Shown piece after piece: positions 32,083-45,600 of a stretch of DNA of 48,554 nucleotides. The first letter of the stretch is position 1. The number at the start of each line of letters is the position of its first letter. This stretch comes from Saprolegnia diclina VS20 (lineage: Eukaryota > Oomycota > Saprolegniomycetes > Saprolegniales > Saprolegniaceae): positions 82,696 to 131,249 of the forward strand of contig NW_008246121.1 of assembly GCF_000281045.1 (NCBI RefSeq), in the 5' to 3' direction. The notes below the pieces were generated by a model. It made no database searches and was not told the origin of the DNA. It was given only the letters and a program-made list of their open reading frames with translations. Made by a program: the position numbers and the translations under genes.

Positions 32083-35000
32083 ATGGCCTCGGTCCGGCCC
32101 GCGAGTCTCGGCGACTTGGTCGCGGTGCTCCACGCCAAGCGCCGCGCGCGGCCGTCGCACCCTCTGCGCCGGTGGATCTACTGCATCGCAACGTCGCCGT
32201 GGTTTGACCGCGTCAGCGTCGTCGTCGTGCTCACGAATACCGTCGTCCTTGGCCTCGTCGACTACTCGAGTCCGTGGGCGACCGGCCCCAACATGCTGCT
32301 GCCGACCAACATCTTGATCGAGCGCGTCAACAACATTTCGCTCGTGCTCTTCGTGCTCGAAGCGCTCGTCAAAGCGGTCGCGTTTGGCGTCTTCGAGTAC
32401 CTCGGCGACCATTGGAACAAGCTCGATCTGATCGTCATCATCTCCGGGTACACGCACGTGTGCGGTCATTTGCCTCACATCCTCGTAGCATCGTGGCGTG
32501 GGCCTCCGGCGGCCGCAGCGCCGTGGGTCAGCTGCGCATCCTGCGCGTGCTCCGCCCGCTGCGCACGCTGCGTGCATTTCCAGGTTGACTAGCGATCATT
32601 CGGTCGTCCGTGACGCAGTTTAGGCCTGCGCATCCTCGTCAATGGTGTGCTCGCGAGCTTGCCGCCGCTTCTCAACGCCGGGATGCTCCTCGGCTTTAGC
32701 TACCTCACGCTCGCGATCCTCGGCATGGAGCTCTGGCAGGACAAGTACCACGGCCGGTGTCGACTCACGCCGCATCCGGTGCGACTCAACTTTGACCCGA
32801 CGCACTTTGCCAACGGCGCGTACCCGAACGCGTCGTACTTGGTGGCGGTCACGGCCGACCCGGTGACGTTCAAGTGCAATAACCTCTCCAACAGCGACGT
32901 GTGGCGGACTCCAGTGGCGTGCTTTTGGCCACTGGACCCGACCGACACGCTCGGCCAGTACTGCGGCAGCCGCGCCTGCCCGACACCCAACACGACCTGC
33001 GGCTCCAACTATGACCGGCTCGGCAATCCACGCTTTTTGAATTTCTACGCGGGCGGCGCGCTCGTGTTTGATTTGATGGGCGAGCCGGACTTTACGGCCA
33101 ACCTCAACTTTGGCGTCACGTCCTTTGACAACATTGGGAGTGCGCTCGTCGTCGTGCTGCAGATCGTGACGGCGTCCGGCTGGATGGTGCTCACGCAAAA
33201 TGTACCTTCCCGTGACTTGTCCTTCTGGAGTGCTAACCTGCGGCTAGACCCAAGACGCGTATTCGTGGGTCGTCGCCGGCGTCTACTTCAACGCATTCCT
33301 CTTCATCGGCATGTGCTTCCTCCTCCAGCTCTTCATGGCGGTCCTCTACACCGAGTTTGAAAAGGCCAAGACGAACCAGGAGCGCCAGCTCTCGTCCCAT
33401 ACCCCAATTGCCCGCCCGACCAAGTACACTACTGATACCAGCCTCGTCGCAGGTGAAACATTGCGTGTTTTTAGAATGATGGACGCCGCGGCCATGCGGC
33501 GAGTCGAGGCGCCCCTCTCCGTGACAACGACGCCGTCGACGCGGGTCTGGTACCGCATTCGGTTCCACACGATGCGCTTCGTCGGCTCGCGGGCTTTCCA
33601 CCGCATTGGACTGGCGGTGACGACGCTCAACGTGACCGTGCTCTCGTGCAACGCGCACGGGATGTCGGCGACGACCCAATATTGGATTGAAACACTCAAC
33701 TTTGGGTGCCTTGTCTACTACATCGTCGAGACGCTCTTCAAGATGGTGGCAGCGGGCCCGTGGCGCTACTTGCGGTGCGGTGGCCTCTCTCTTTTCGATT
33801 GTGACCGAATCGGTTAGGGATGGGTTTAACCGGTTTGACTTTGTCACGATCGCCCTCGGCATCCTCGACACGGTGCAGAGCCCGCCCGAGATCGTCGACG
33901 GCAACCCGGGGCGCGTCTCGCCGTTCGCAGCGTTGCGTGCGCTCCGCGCCATCAAAATCGCCAAGTCGATCAAGCCACTGCACCACCTTTTGGTCGCGAT
34001 CACGGCCGCCTCAGGCGAGATTGGCAACTTCCTCGTGTTCCTCTTCCTCTTTATTTACATTTACGCGCTCATTGGCATCGAGCTCTTCGCGACGCGCCTC
34101 CAGTTCGACAGCAACAACCGCCCGCTGCCGTTCAACGGGTCGCACCCCATGTACCAGTCGCGCTCCAACTTTGACCGGATCGAGTGGGCGGTCTTTAGCG
34201 TCTTCCAAATCATGACGTACGACAACTGGCCCGCGGTACGACCCCATGCCTTTGTATCTACGAATCATTGTACGCATTAGGCCCTCTACAATGGATGGCT
34301 CGTCGCCGGCTGGCTTGGCGCCCTCTACTTTTGCTCGATCATCGTGCTCGGCGTGTGGGTCGTCATGAACGTCTTCTCGGCCATCCTCGTCGAGTCCGTC
34401 ATGGCCGGCACGAGCGCTCAAAAGACCGACGACGAGTCCGAGTCCGACGTCGACGACTTGGCAAACGACCTCGCCGTCCTGCACCGCGCCTACACGATGC
34501 GGGTGCGACCGCAACCCTTTATGGAGCTCATGTCATGCGCTAGAGCCGCTCCCTTCGTCGCGTCTTGCGCAAAGCGCTTCGCGCGATCAACTTGGAGCAA
34601 ATTGCGCCAGCGCCGTCCATCGTAGACGTGGCGGGACCGCCAACGGCCGCGGTCCACGTATCGCACGTGTCGTGGCCACGGTGCGCAGCGCGCCGCCTCG
34701 TCTCGCACCGGTTTTGGGACCGGAGCGTCACCCTCATCATCTTTGTCTCGTGCGTCTTGACAGCGCTCGACTCGCCGCTCCTCGACACGCACCAGGGCGT
34801 AGGCTACACGATCGAGAAGGCCAATATGGTGTTCGCCGTCGTCTTTGCTCTCGAAATGGTGTTGCATCTCGTCGCGCACGGCGTCTTTGCGTACATCCGG
34901 GACCCGTGGTCGGTCCTCGACGGCTTCATCGTGCTCGTGTCGCTCCTCTCGTGGGCACTGGGCTCGAGCGTCATCTCGAGCTTGCGCGCCTTGCGCTCGC

Positions 35001-37734
35001 TGCGCGCGCTCCGACCGCTCCGCGTCATCAACAAGATGCCGCAGCTCAAGGTCGTCGTCAACACGCTCTTCCGGTGCCTCCCCGAGATTGGCAAGGCGTT
35101 CGTCTTCTTCCTCTTCATTCTGCTCATCTTTGGCATCATGACTGTCATGTTCTTCCGCGGTGCGCTCGCGTCCTGCGACACGAGCCCGTACACGTACATG
35201 ACGAGCGAGACGCCGCCGCCGTGGTACCCTCGACCTCTCCTTTTGCGCTTTTAACATGACATTAGGTTTCCGCCCGACTACAATGGCAGCTACAACGCTT
35301 CAGATCTAACGCAGTACGACATCATGTCCTACCCGCGTCCGTGGACCCAGCTCTCGACGTCGGTCCAAGCTCAATTGGCCTCGGTAAGGCCCCACGTACT
35401 CTGCGACGACCATGCCTGCGACGTCGATGAGACGCCAACGTCGCGCGCCGTCTGCGAAGCGTTCAATCACACATGGGCCAACGTCGTACCGCAGCGCTTT
35501 GACAACATCTTCCTCGCCATGGGCTCGCTCTACGAGCTCACTACGATGGAGGGCTGGGCCGCGGTCGCCATTGCCTGCGTCGACGCGACCGGCGCCGACA
35601 TGCAGCCGATCAAGAATGCCAACCCGGCGATGATGTTCTTCTGGATTTTCTTTATGATTGCCGGCGCGTTCTTCATCACCAACCTCTTCATTGCCGTGCT
35701 CTGCGACAGCTTTATCCGAGAAAACTACGGCGTCCTCGTCACCGACGAGCAAATCAGCTGGATCAAGATGCAACAGCGCGTCTTGGCCATCAAGCCCGTC
35801 GTCGTGTTTCCGTCGCCCGCGCAGCCGATCCGGTGCGAATCGCCGACGTTGCGGAAGCTGATACACCGTCCCTAGACGCGTCGCCTACATGCTGGTGCAC
35901 TGGCGGAGCTTTGACGTGATTGTGATTGCGTGCATTTTACTCAACATGCTCGCGATGGCCATCACGTACTACGGACAGAGCGAGACCATGACGCTCCTCT
36001 TGAACGTACTCAACTACTTCTTTGCGGCCGTCTTTGTCCTCGAATGCGGTAAACTTGAATGCTATCCAATGTGTCTCATGGGAATGCAGTGCTCAAGATC
36101 ACGGCATTTGGCGCCGCCTACTACTTTGCGGACGACTGGAACCGGTTTGACTTTGCGGTTGTCTCTCTAACCGTCGTGAGTCTTGTCGTACCACTTGTAA
36201 GTCGCCCTCTTTGCTCCACTGACGAGAAGTTCCAGCGCCGCTAGGTCTTTGCAACCGAGTCGCTCGGGCCCGTGGCGACGATCATCCGCGTCTTCCGGGT
36301 CGGCCGCGCCCTGCGACTCATCAACCACGCCAAGCTCATCAAGGCCATGTTCGACACGATCCTTATCTCGCTCCCCGCCGTCGCCAACGTCACGGCGCTG
36401 CTCATGCTCATGTCGGACTTCAGCACTCTAAAATTCCATGTGGTCACGACTCAGTAGGTACTACATCTTTGCGGCCGTTGGCGTCCAGCTCTTTGCCAAG
36501 GTCGGCTTCCAGACCATGGTCAACCCGCACCAGAATTTCCAGACGTTCTGGATCGCGCTCCAGACGCTCATCGGCTTTTCCACCGGCGAGAATTGGCCCA
36601 ACTTTCTATGGGAAGTATACAACCAAGTGCCCGCGACGAACCCAACGTGCGCCGAGCGTGTCTACAACGAGTCCATGTGCGGCTTCAACACTGCGGAGGG
36701 GTGCGCCCCGCTCGACGGCTGCGGGTCGCCCTTCATTCTGCCCTACATGTACCTCTTCTTCTTCGTCATGGGCTACGTCGGCATCAACGTCTTCTCTGGT
36801 ATCGTCGTCGACGCGATCGGAGATACGTCCAACGCCGCCGTCATCACCAACGACGTGCTGGAGGCGTTCACATTCGCTTGGGCCAAGGTACCGTTGTAGC
36901 TTCCATTGCTGTCTTTGCTCACACCTGGCTCTCTAGTTTGACCCGAAGGGCACGGGCATGGTGACGCTGGACGACCTCGCGCACATCCTTCTCCAATTAC
37001 CGCCGCCCTTTGGCCTACGAACCACGCCCCATGCAACGATCAAGGCAGCGCAGCGACGCATGCGTAGGTCTCGGCTGCGTGTTGCAGCAGCCCTACGGGT
37101 GCCTCGTAGGGGACTTGCACATTGACGTGTACGACAAGCAGTACGTGCATTTCAAAGACGTACCGCGCGCCCTCGTGCTCCAAGCCGTCAGCAGCGTACG
37201 TGATTGGGTGCATAGTACGTTGGACAAGTTGTCTGTGCGCAGGGCGACCGGCAAAAGATGCTCGAGTGCGCGCAGATCATGGAAAACATGGGTTTTGCGC
37301 GCGCGTTCGACGACGCGTGGTTCAAAAAGTGCGACAAGACCAAGATGGACGCGCTCAAAGCGTTCGAAACCGCTAAGGTGTCGTCGTCGTCGTGACGAAG
37401 CGTCAAATGACATTTGGTGCTAGGCGCGTCATCACTTTGCGACCGAATTGATTGCGAGGTGCGGCGCGAATATCGCTTCACAGACGTTAATGGCCGGACG
37501 CGTAGGACACTTCTCGATCATGTGCATGCGCGACGACAGCTCAAGGCGTATGCTGCCGAAGCGGCGATGGAAAAAGCTACCACGGACAAGGGAGGTGCTA
37601 TGGCAGAAGAAGACGAAGCGACCAAGGAAGAAGGAGCTATGGTCAGAGCCACACCGCCGCGAGGCAATGACCGATCCGCCACGTCGTCGGCGCGGCACCA
37701 CAAGTCGCATAGTAAAGCCAAGCACAAAGCGTGA
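32083..37734 (+). CDS. Four-domain voltage-gated cation channel (Cav/Nav-like)
   Basis: About 1,650-1,700 residues in some fifteen exons. Four homologous six-helix repeats are visible. Voltage sensors: domain I QLRILRVLRPLRTLRAF, II LRALRAIKIAKSIKPL, III SLRALRSLRALRPLRVINK, IV IIRVFRVGRALRLINHAK. Pore loops: I VLQIVTASGWMVL, II VFQIMTYDNWPA, III LYELTTMEGWAAV, IV LIGFSTGENWPNF. The filter therefore reads Ser-Asp-Glu-Glu (33175, 34221, 35549, 36588) where animal calcium channels have four Glu. Domain I has a long Cys-rich extracellular loop. After domain IV comes an EF-hand/IQ-type region (FDPKGTGMVTLDDLAHIL), as in calcium channels, then a Lys/Glu/Ser-rich tail. It likely admits Ca2+ or mixed cations at the plasma or flagellar membrane. 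The start is ATG 32083 (MASVRPASLGDL). Confidence 0.88.
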
Positions 37735-37875
37735 TCTTCCTGTCCGGTGTTGGTTTCGTTTCCGGATACAAAAGCCATGGAGAGTGCCACGTCATGTCAT
37801 CCGGATAGTCGAGAAGGCGCAGCGGTTTCTGGCCACATCCAGAGCCACCGCCGAGTAGATCGTCGGAGAAAGGAC

Positions 37876-40238
37876 ATGCGCGTCTTCATTGGCAACTTGT
37901 CGTCGCCGCTCGGGACCGAGGTCGCGCGCTGCCTCCGGTCGTGCGAAGTCGTCGGCGCCGTCGAGAACCTCAAGCAGGCGCAAGCGACCAAGAAGCGGCT
38001 CATCGAGAACCGCGACCCCGAGCTCGGCGAGGGCCTCGAAGGCGCCGATGCGTTTGTCGAGAGCCCAGTGGTCGCCGCAAGTGACAAGCACAACGTCAGC
38101 GTCCTCCTCAAGCGCTGCCACGTGGCCGTCTACTCGATTTTGGACGACCCGGACGGCACGCTCGAGGCGCTAAAAGCCTTCGCCGACAGCAGCGACGACG
38201 GGCCCAAGCTCTTTGTCGCGGTCTCAAGCGTGCTCACGTGGGCCAAGACGCCAATGCCACCCAAGCAAGACGACTGGAAGGTTCTCTCTCGACAGTCATC
38301 GTAGGTTTGTCGCACACTCGACTTGCGTCTAGGGCCACAAGGAAGTCGACTTCAAAACGCGCAAGCCCGCACGCAAGTACGCCGAGTACAAGGCCGTCGA
38401 GACCCAAGTGCTCAGCGCCAAGCGAGACGGGCTCGCCACCATGGTGGTGGCCGCGGGTATGATCTATGGCGGCGCCGTGTCAAGCCTCCACTACCTCCTC
38501 CGGTACGACCGGTTTTTTTAATGTTTTCACTGACAGGTTAGGTAGCGAGGCCTGGCTCAACACAGACACAGACCTCGTGGTTCCGAGTGTCTCGGGGCTC
38601 AGTGGCGCCAACAAACTGCCCATGATCTGCCTCTACGACTTGGCCAAGATTGTGGCGGCGGTCGCGACGACCGTGTCGCCACCACCTGCGCCGTACATGC
38701 TCGCGCTCGACAAGGCCGCCCCCACGCTACGCGAGGTTCCAGACCGACCATTTGCATCAACCCACCGTCGCTGGTGTAGGTCTGCGCCGCGATCAGCACG
38801 ACGCTTGGGAACGGCAACTTGCGCGACTTGAGCCCACCGGAAGCCGAGGAATTGCTGCTCGTCGAGCGCAGCATGGTGCACCTGCAGCTCAACCAAGTGT
38901 TTGACATGGAGGGCAGCGCGCTCGAGGCCCTCGATGTACGCTCGTCGGCTGCCACTATCGGCCTACATGTGACATGCCATGTAGATCGAGTGGCAGTTCC
39001 AATCCGGCATCGTTGCCAACATGGACGCCATTGTGCTCGACTACATCAAGGTCATGGACCTCCGGCCGCTGCGCGTCGTGGTGCTCGGGCCACCGCGCGT
39101 CGGCAAGTCGACCTTGGCTGCGTCGCTGGCCAAGACGTACTACCTGCCGCACCTCTCGCCAGCCTCGATCGCGCTCGAGCTCCTCAACACGGCCAAGCTC
39201 AACGAGCCGCTCCTGACTCTCAAGGAGGAGGTGAAGAAGTACAAGCTCGAGCTCTTCAACTTGCCCCTGGCGCTCGCGACGGACCTCTTGCGCTGGCGTC
39301 TGAGCATGCCCGTGTGTCGCAACCAAGGGTATGTGCTGGATGGCGCGCCCGTCTCGGTGGAGCAGGCCAAGACTCTCTTTCCGCCGCCCAAGCCGCCGGT
39401 CGGAGACGACGACGAGGGCAAGGACGGCGAGGACGAGGCCAAGACCGACGACGACAGTCCGGACGACGGCGCGCCAAAGGTCGTCAAACCCAAGAAGCCA
39501 AGTGTGTACGCCCCCAACCACGTTGTGGTGCTTGGGGCGCCCAAGCAGCTACTGCAGCGCCGCGCCCAGTCGCTCGCGCAAGACGAAGCCGAGAAAACGG
39601 GCAATACCGAAGTCGAGTTTGCCAAGCGCTACGACGCGTTCCAGAAAGAAAAGGGGCCCGACGGCGGACTCCTCCCGTTCTTTGAGAAGGAGAACGCACT
39701 CGAGGTGCTCGAGCTCGAGCTCAAGACCGAGGATGCGTTCAGCAACAAAAAGATTCTGCTCGAACCCGTAGCCAAGTACCTCGAAGCTGGCGGGAAGCCG
39801 TTCAACTACCACCCGACAAAGGAAGAAGTGCTGCAGCAACAACGCGACGTCGACGCCCAGCTCGTACGGCGCAGGATCGAGCCAGAGACCTCAAACGAAG
39901 CCGTAGGCGGCCGAGGCCGAGGCCGAGCAAAAGCGCATGAGCGACCTCCTCGCGCAAGAAATGTCGGAGAAGCAGTCGCGCGCGCTCTCCGAGGTACCAA
40001 AGCCTACAATCCTCGAGGGTGCGAGCCGTTTTTGTAGAAAACACGCCTCGAGATCATCCAAAAAGAAGAAATGGACGTGCTCGAAGCACGGTCCAAGCCA
40101 CTGCGCGCGTACCTCATGGAGACTGTGATCCCGGCGCTCACGGAAGGCATGCTCGAGGTGGTCAAGGTCCAGCCCGAAGACCCGATCGACTATTTGGCCG
40201 ATTTTCTCTTCAAGAAAGGCCAGTCCCTCGAAACATAG
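37876..40238 (+). CDS. AK7: Adenylate kinase 7 (flagellar) homologue
   Basis: The start gives MRVFIGNLSSPLGTEVARCL. The N-terminal third is the Rossmann-like, NAD(P)-epimerase-related domain typical of AK7 (AVYSILDDPDG, FVAVSSVLTWA, VVAAGMIYGG). The adenylate kinase domain follows with the P-loop VLGPPRVGKSTLAASLAKTY, and QGYVLDGAPVSVEQAK in the NMP-binding region. An acidic Asp/Glu insert sits in the lid area, then HVVVLGAPKQLLQRR. A coiled-coil stretch leads to a C-terminal Dpy-30 motif (LRAYLMETVIPALTEGMLEV, then DPIDYLADFLFKKG). AK7 interconverts 2 ADP with ATP and AMP in motile cilia and docks to axonemal partners through Dpy-30. Short introns lie near 38281-38332, in the 38500s, near 38940-38990, 39870-39910 and 39995-40036. 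The start is 141 bp after the channel's stop. Confidence 0.87.
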
Positions 40239-40307
40239 AGCAGAGCTTCATGACGAGGATGCATGTGCAATTTCGTGTTCTTGGTTCGTCCCACGTTTGC
40301 AAAGCTT

Positions 40308-42415
40308 TTACCAGACGTCGTTGACGAGGATCTCGGCGCCGTCCTGCAGACCATAGTAGCCCACGTCGCACGCTTCGTCGTCGAGCGGGATCGACATACC
40401 CTGTGGAGGCATATGGTTGATTGCATTGTATCATGAGGCGAGTACCTTCTTGCTGCTGCGGAACGACAGCTGATGCTCGGCAGGCTCAAGGCCGTACTTC
40501 TTTTGCACGAGCAGCTTGAGCTGGCCGACCTTCATGCTACAACAACGTGGGCATCGTTGGTACCACTGCATGCAACTCGCAGACGTCTCACTTGAGCGGC
40601 AGCTTCTTCTCCATCGGATCCATCGTCGTCGCGTTGATGCTCATGGGGAGAAAGGTCACCGCCACGAGGCTGCGTGCGAGCGCCGCGGGGCCATCGCGCT
40701 CACTCTGCGGCTTCTGCAGCCACGTCTGCGTTAGGAACGATCTCACCAATCGCGCACGTACTTGGATGTCGGGGTACTTGGCCACGAGCTCGTCGAAGCG
40801 CGGGTGGCTCGACGCGACTTTAAGCTGGTCGTCCGTCGACGGAAATGATGCGAGTTCGTGCAGGATCCGCTTGAGGTACATTTGTTCAGCGTCAAGGCGC
40901 TCCTACGTGCCATGATTGGCCACGATATATAGTTAGTCACCCTCGCACCTTGGCGCGAATCTCACTGCCGTTGAACGCCACCAAGCGGGCACACCGCGCC
41001 ACAATGATCTAACGGAACGATTGGCACACACACGGCGCATGGATGGCGACGTACCATGCGGGCTTCGCCAGCGCCGAGCGCCGCAATCAGCGGGTTTTTG
41101 GCAAAACGAAGCAGCTCGAGCGACGGAAGCGAGTTGAGCGCGTCCATGGAGGACCACGCATCAATGCTATGTCAGTGGTGTATGACTCCCAAGAGCGCGG
41201 GGACATGGTTGGTTGTACAGGTTGTCGGAGATCGAGATGCTCACGAGCGACGAAAAGCTGCCGGACGGCGTCGGAAGGATCGCGGGCAGCGCGTTCCCGT
41301 TCAAAAGCACATGCTGGAGCGACGGGAGCGCCCCGAGGCTCTGCTGGAGCACGCTCCAGTCACCCAGCTTGTTGTGGGAAAGGTCGACGAGCTCAAGGTG
41401 CGTCGGCCACGGGAGCGTCGCCGCCGCCAACAGCTACGCCATCGATAAGACCCGTATAGCGTCGTCAAGTCACAAACATCAGCGTCAGTAAGCTCGTTCG
41501 AGGCGACGTAGAGCTCGCGCAGCTGCGGAAAATGAGCGCTGCACACACGCTGGACGTCGGTCCACGTGAGGTTGGTCTGGTTCAAGACGAGGCTCGTCAC
41601 GAACGGAAACGTGACGTTGCTCGTCGCTGGGACGTCGAACGCAAGGCGATTCCCGCTAAGCACGAGGTGCTCAAGTTTCGGTAGCGCGTCGGCCAGCGTT
41701 AGCACCTACATATTACATGGCGATGCGTCCATCAAGGCGGCTGCTTGACGTACCTCGCGCCACGACCCGAGGAGGTTGAAGCCAAGGTTGAGCACTTCAA
41801 TGTTGGGAGCCATCGAGCGGAGAACGTCGGGCTCGGGCATGCGCGCAATGCGGCACGACTAACCATGAGATACATGCAACCTCTTCGGAAACATTCGTCA
41901 TCATCGTATGTACCTCGAGGGAGACCTTGCAGATGACGCCGAGGTCCTGGCGTTCCCTATGTCGCCATTAGGAGAGGTTCATGAGTGCATCATGAGTAGC
42001 GTACTGGATCTTGTGCACACCCACGAGCTGGATGCTCTTGGAGCTACCGCTGCTGGTCCCGACCTCTCCTGCGACGCGGACGTCGCTGACCTCGGCCTGC
42101 ATGTAGCGCTCGTGGAGCGCGTCGAGGAAGCCGACGCCCCGCACCACCTTCTCGGGCACGACGAAGGACCCACTCGTCGGCGCAGCTGTCGTAAAGTACC
42201 GGACGCCGCCGGCTTCGCCATCATGCTTCCCGCGGCTCGCATCGTCCCACTCGATCCCTAGGAGCATACAAGCATCCACCATGGACCTTCCGTGCTTCCG
42301 CCATCTACCTACCGTAGTAGATGGCATCCGCTCCCTTGGAGTGGATCGGCCCCGCGTAGCGCAGCGTCCCGCGGAAGCCCTCGGCGTCTTGGACGCGGTC
42401 CCCGAACGCGGCCAT
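40308..42415 (-). CDS. TBCE: Tubulin-folding cofactor E (TBCE)
   Basis: The start at 42415 gives MAAFGDRVQDAEGFRGTLRY. The N-terminal CAP-Gly domain continues across an intron with GIEWDDASRGKHDGEAGGVR and YFTTAAPTSGSFV. The middle is a set of LRRs: KLEHLVLSGNRLAFDV, FVTSLVLNQTNLTWTDVQ, QLRELYVASNELTDADV, HLELVDLSHNKLGDWSVLQ and SLELLRFAKNPLIAA. The C-terminus has the conserved TBCE helices, then a ubiquitin-like domain (KVGQLKLLVQKKYGLEPAEH, DGAEILVNDVW) ending at 40308. This CAP-Gly/LRR/UBL order is diagnostic. TBCE binds alpha-tubulin and works with cofactors C and D in tubulin heterodimer assembly and disassembly. It is convergent with AK7, 69 bp apart. Introns are 40-60 nt. Confidence 0.87.
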
Positions 42416-42637
42416 CTCGACAAAACAGCAAATGATTCCCCCCTGTGGGAAATAGGTTGTTTTTCACGTGAATAATGTGTATGGAAGTGACCTACTAGTA
42501 CATCTCTAGGTGTTTTACACACGTGTATTTTTCACTGCTGCACGACGATCGATCCTGAGGAGGCAAGTCGAGTCGATGAAAAGACAAATGTCTTGTTGCG
42601 AATTATACATGCAAATGGTACAGTGGGTAATGATAGC

Positions 42638-45600
42638 TTACGCGACCGTGCGCGAGGCGCGGACCGAGCGGGCGTGCTGCGTCACACGCGCGTGCGACAT
42701 GGACGGGTGGCCGGCGTTGATGCGCGAGTCAAAGGCCGTCGACGCGTACGTGTTGGCGTTGAGGACGTAGTTGACCGCAAACTTGATCAAGTCGAGCGGG
42801 AAGTGCCACACGATCGACCACAACCAAGCAATCACGAGGTAGCCGCCGCCGCAGCCAAACACAGCGATACGGTCCGACGGGTACCCGTTGAAGCCGTAGT
42901 AACCGATGACCGACGCCACGACCTGGGCAAAGACAAACGCGATGAGGAGGAGGTTGCACGGCTTCTCGGCAAAGAACCACGTGTTGATACCGGCCGTGCG
43001 CGTGACGAAGATGAGCGCCTGGCCCGAGATCGACACCTGCGTGTAGACCAGCGAGCGGAGGATACCGTCCTTCTTCTGCATGCCGGGGCCGATGGCCTTG
43101 TTGCCCTTGGTGTACTTGGTGTTGAAGTTGGAGTAGTCCCACACAAAGTCGCAGAAGCTCACGCCGTTGGTCAACGGGATGTAGCCGCGACCGACAAACG
43201 CGACACCGTCGCCGTTCTTCGCAGCAGTGAGCTCGGCTTCTTCGGCCGTGTACTGCTTGACAAACTTGGTGTACACCTCGTCGGCAGACGGCTCGTAGCC
43301 GAGGTCGTTGATGTGGCTGCCCTTGAGGTTCTCGAAAAGCTTGGTCCAGTCCGAGTTCTTGGACTCAGCGTTGTACTTGGCCTTGTACCCTTCGACGAAG
43401 GCCTTGCGGTTCACGCGAAGCAACTCGAGGTTGGCAGCCGTGAGCGTCGGCCTGTACACCGAACCATCAAGTTCACCACAGGCAGCAGGGTCGTTGTCCT
43501 TCGTGCACGTCTGGACCTTCTCCGTGAAGTACGCGTCGCACGAGTCCTTGAGGCAGCTCACGCAGAGGTTCTCCGTGTCGATAAAGCCTTCGAACGCCGA
43601 CGTGTTGTACGCGACACCGACCAAGACAACCGTCGAGATCGTGAGCCAGATGCCAAAGCAGATCGACGAGATGAACACCTGCTTGAGCTTCCACGAGTCG
43701 GGCGTGCGCGACGCCGTCACATTGTCCTTGGAGATCGTCAAGATCGTGCCGTCGTTCAAGATGGCCAAGACGACAACGAGGATCGTGGGGAAGTACCAGT
43801 TCCAGCACACCGTGAGCAAGCCAAACGTCAAGACGATACGGACCGTCATCGCGATCGAGTACATGGCGTAGTTCTTCATGCGCAAGAAGATCTCACGCGA
43901 CATGCGGATGGCCGTGATGATGACCGAGAGACCGGGCGACACGAGCACAATGTCGGCAGCAGCACGGGCAGCGTCGGTGGCATCATCGACGGCAATACCA
44001 ATGTTGGCCTGCGCAAGCGCCGGCGCATCGTTGACACCGTCACCCGTCATGCCGACAATCTTGTCGAGCGACTGGAGCTGGCGCACAATCTCAAACTTGT
44101 GTTCGGGGAAGACCTGGGCAAAGCCGTCCGTCTCGTACACCATCTGCGCGAGGTTCACACCCGGCGGCGGCGCCTGGTTGAAGAACGACGTGTCCAAAAT
44201 GTTGGTGGGCATACCGAGCTGGCGGCACGTCTCGATGGCAATGACGCGGTGATCACCCGTGACCATCTTGACAGCGACACCCATCTCGATGGCACGCTTG
44301 ACCGTGTCGGCGGTATCGTGGCGCGGCGGGTCAAAGAGCGGGAGGATACCGACAAGCTTCCACGTGGCTTCCTCCATCGGGACATCGCCCTCCGAGTACG
44401 AGACACCAAGACCACGGTAACCGCGCGAGGCGTACTCATTGATGCGGCCCTCGACTTCGGCGCGAAGCGACTCGGCGTTGTCGTCCATGTCCAAGCACAC
44501 CTGCGGCGCACCCTTGCAGGCGCGGAAGATCTTGCCCGTCGCGTTGTCCTTGACCTTGGCGATCGTGCGCTTGGTCGTCGGGTCAAAAGGTGTGTAGTGG
44601 AGGAGCGTGTACTTCTGCCACATCGTGTCGTGGCCAGGGTACGTGTTGTGGCACACGACGTCGATGGCCTCGTTGTTCTCGATACGAGCCGAAAGAGCAC
44701 CAAAGAGGAGGATATCATCCGTCGAGTAACCGTTGTACGGGATCAAGTTGTCGAGGTCGACCGAGAGCTTGTTCAACGTGAGCGTGCCCGTCTTGTCCGA
44801 GCAGAGCACTTCCATCGACGCCATCTCTTCGATCGAGGTGAGGCGCGTGACGATGGCGTTCTCCTTGGCGAGAGCCGACGAACCAATGGCGAGCGTGACC
44901 GACAAGACCGTGGGCATGGCCACCGGGATACCGCCGACGATCAAGACGAGGATGTTGGCAACACCGAGGCAGCCATCCGTAATGATCAAGCACGGGTTCT
45001 CGTCCTTGCGAGCACCCATTTGCACGACGAGCTCAATGATGCACCAGACAACAATAGAGACCATGCAAAAGTTGCCGACCGTCGTGAGCACTTCCTGGAG
45101 GCGGCCCTGCGACTCGACGCCAGCAATCTGCTCGGCAGCACGACCGAGGAACGTGTGGATACCCGTGCTCGTGACAACAGCTTCGATTTCACCTTGCTTG
45201 CAGATCGAGCCCGAGTAGCCTTCGTCACCCTCGCTCTTGGTAACCGGCAGCGACTCGCCCGTGAGCGACGACTGATCGATCTTGACCGGATCACCTTCAA
45301 GGAACTTGACATCGGCCGGAAGCACATCACCGAGACGAATGCGAATCACGTCGCCGGGCACGAGCTGGTCGGCAGGGATGTTGATCATGGCACCATCGCG
45401 AAAGACCTTGCACTCGGGCGCAAGCTGACCCATGAGCGCAGCGACAGCGTCGCCAGCCTGCATCTCCTCAAAGTAGCCGATGCACGCGTTCAAGAGCAGA
45501 AGCGCGAGAATAAGGCCAAAATCCGGGAAGTCGAGCAAGACGATCGACAAGATGGCAGCGACCTCCATGGCCCACGAGAGCGGGTTCCACATGAAGCCGA

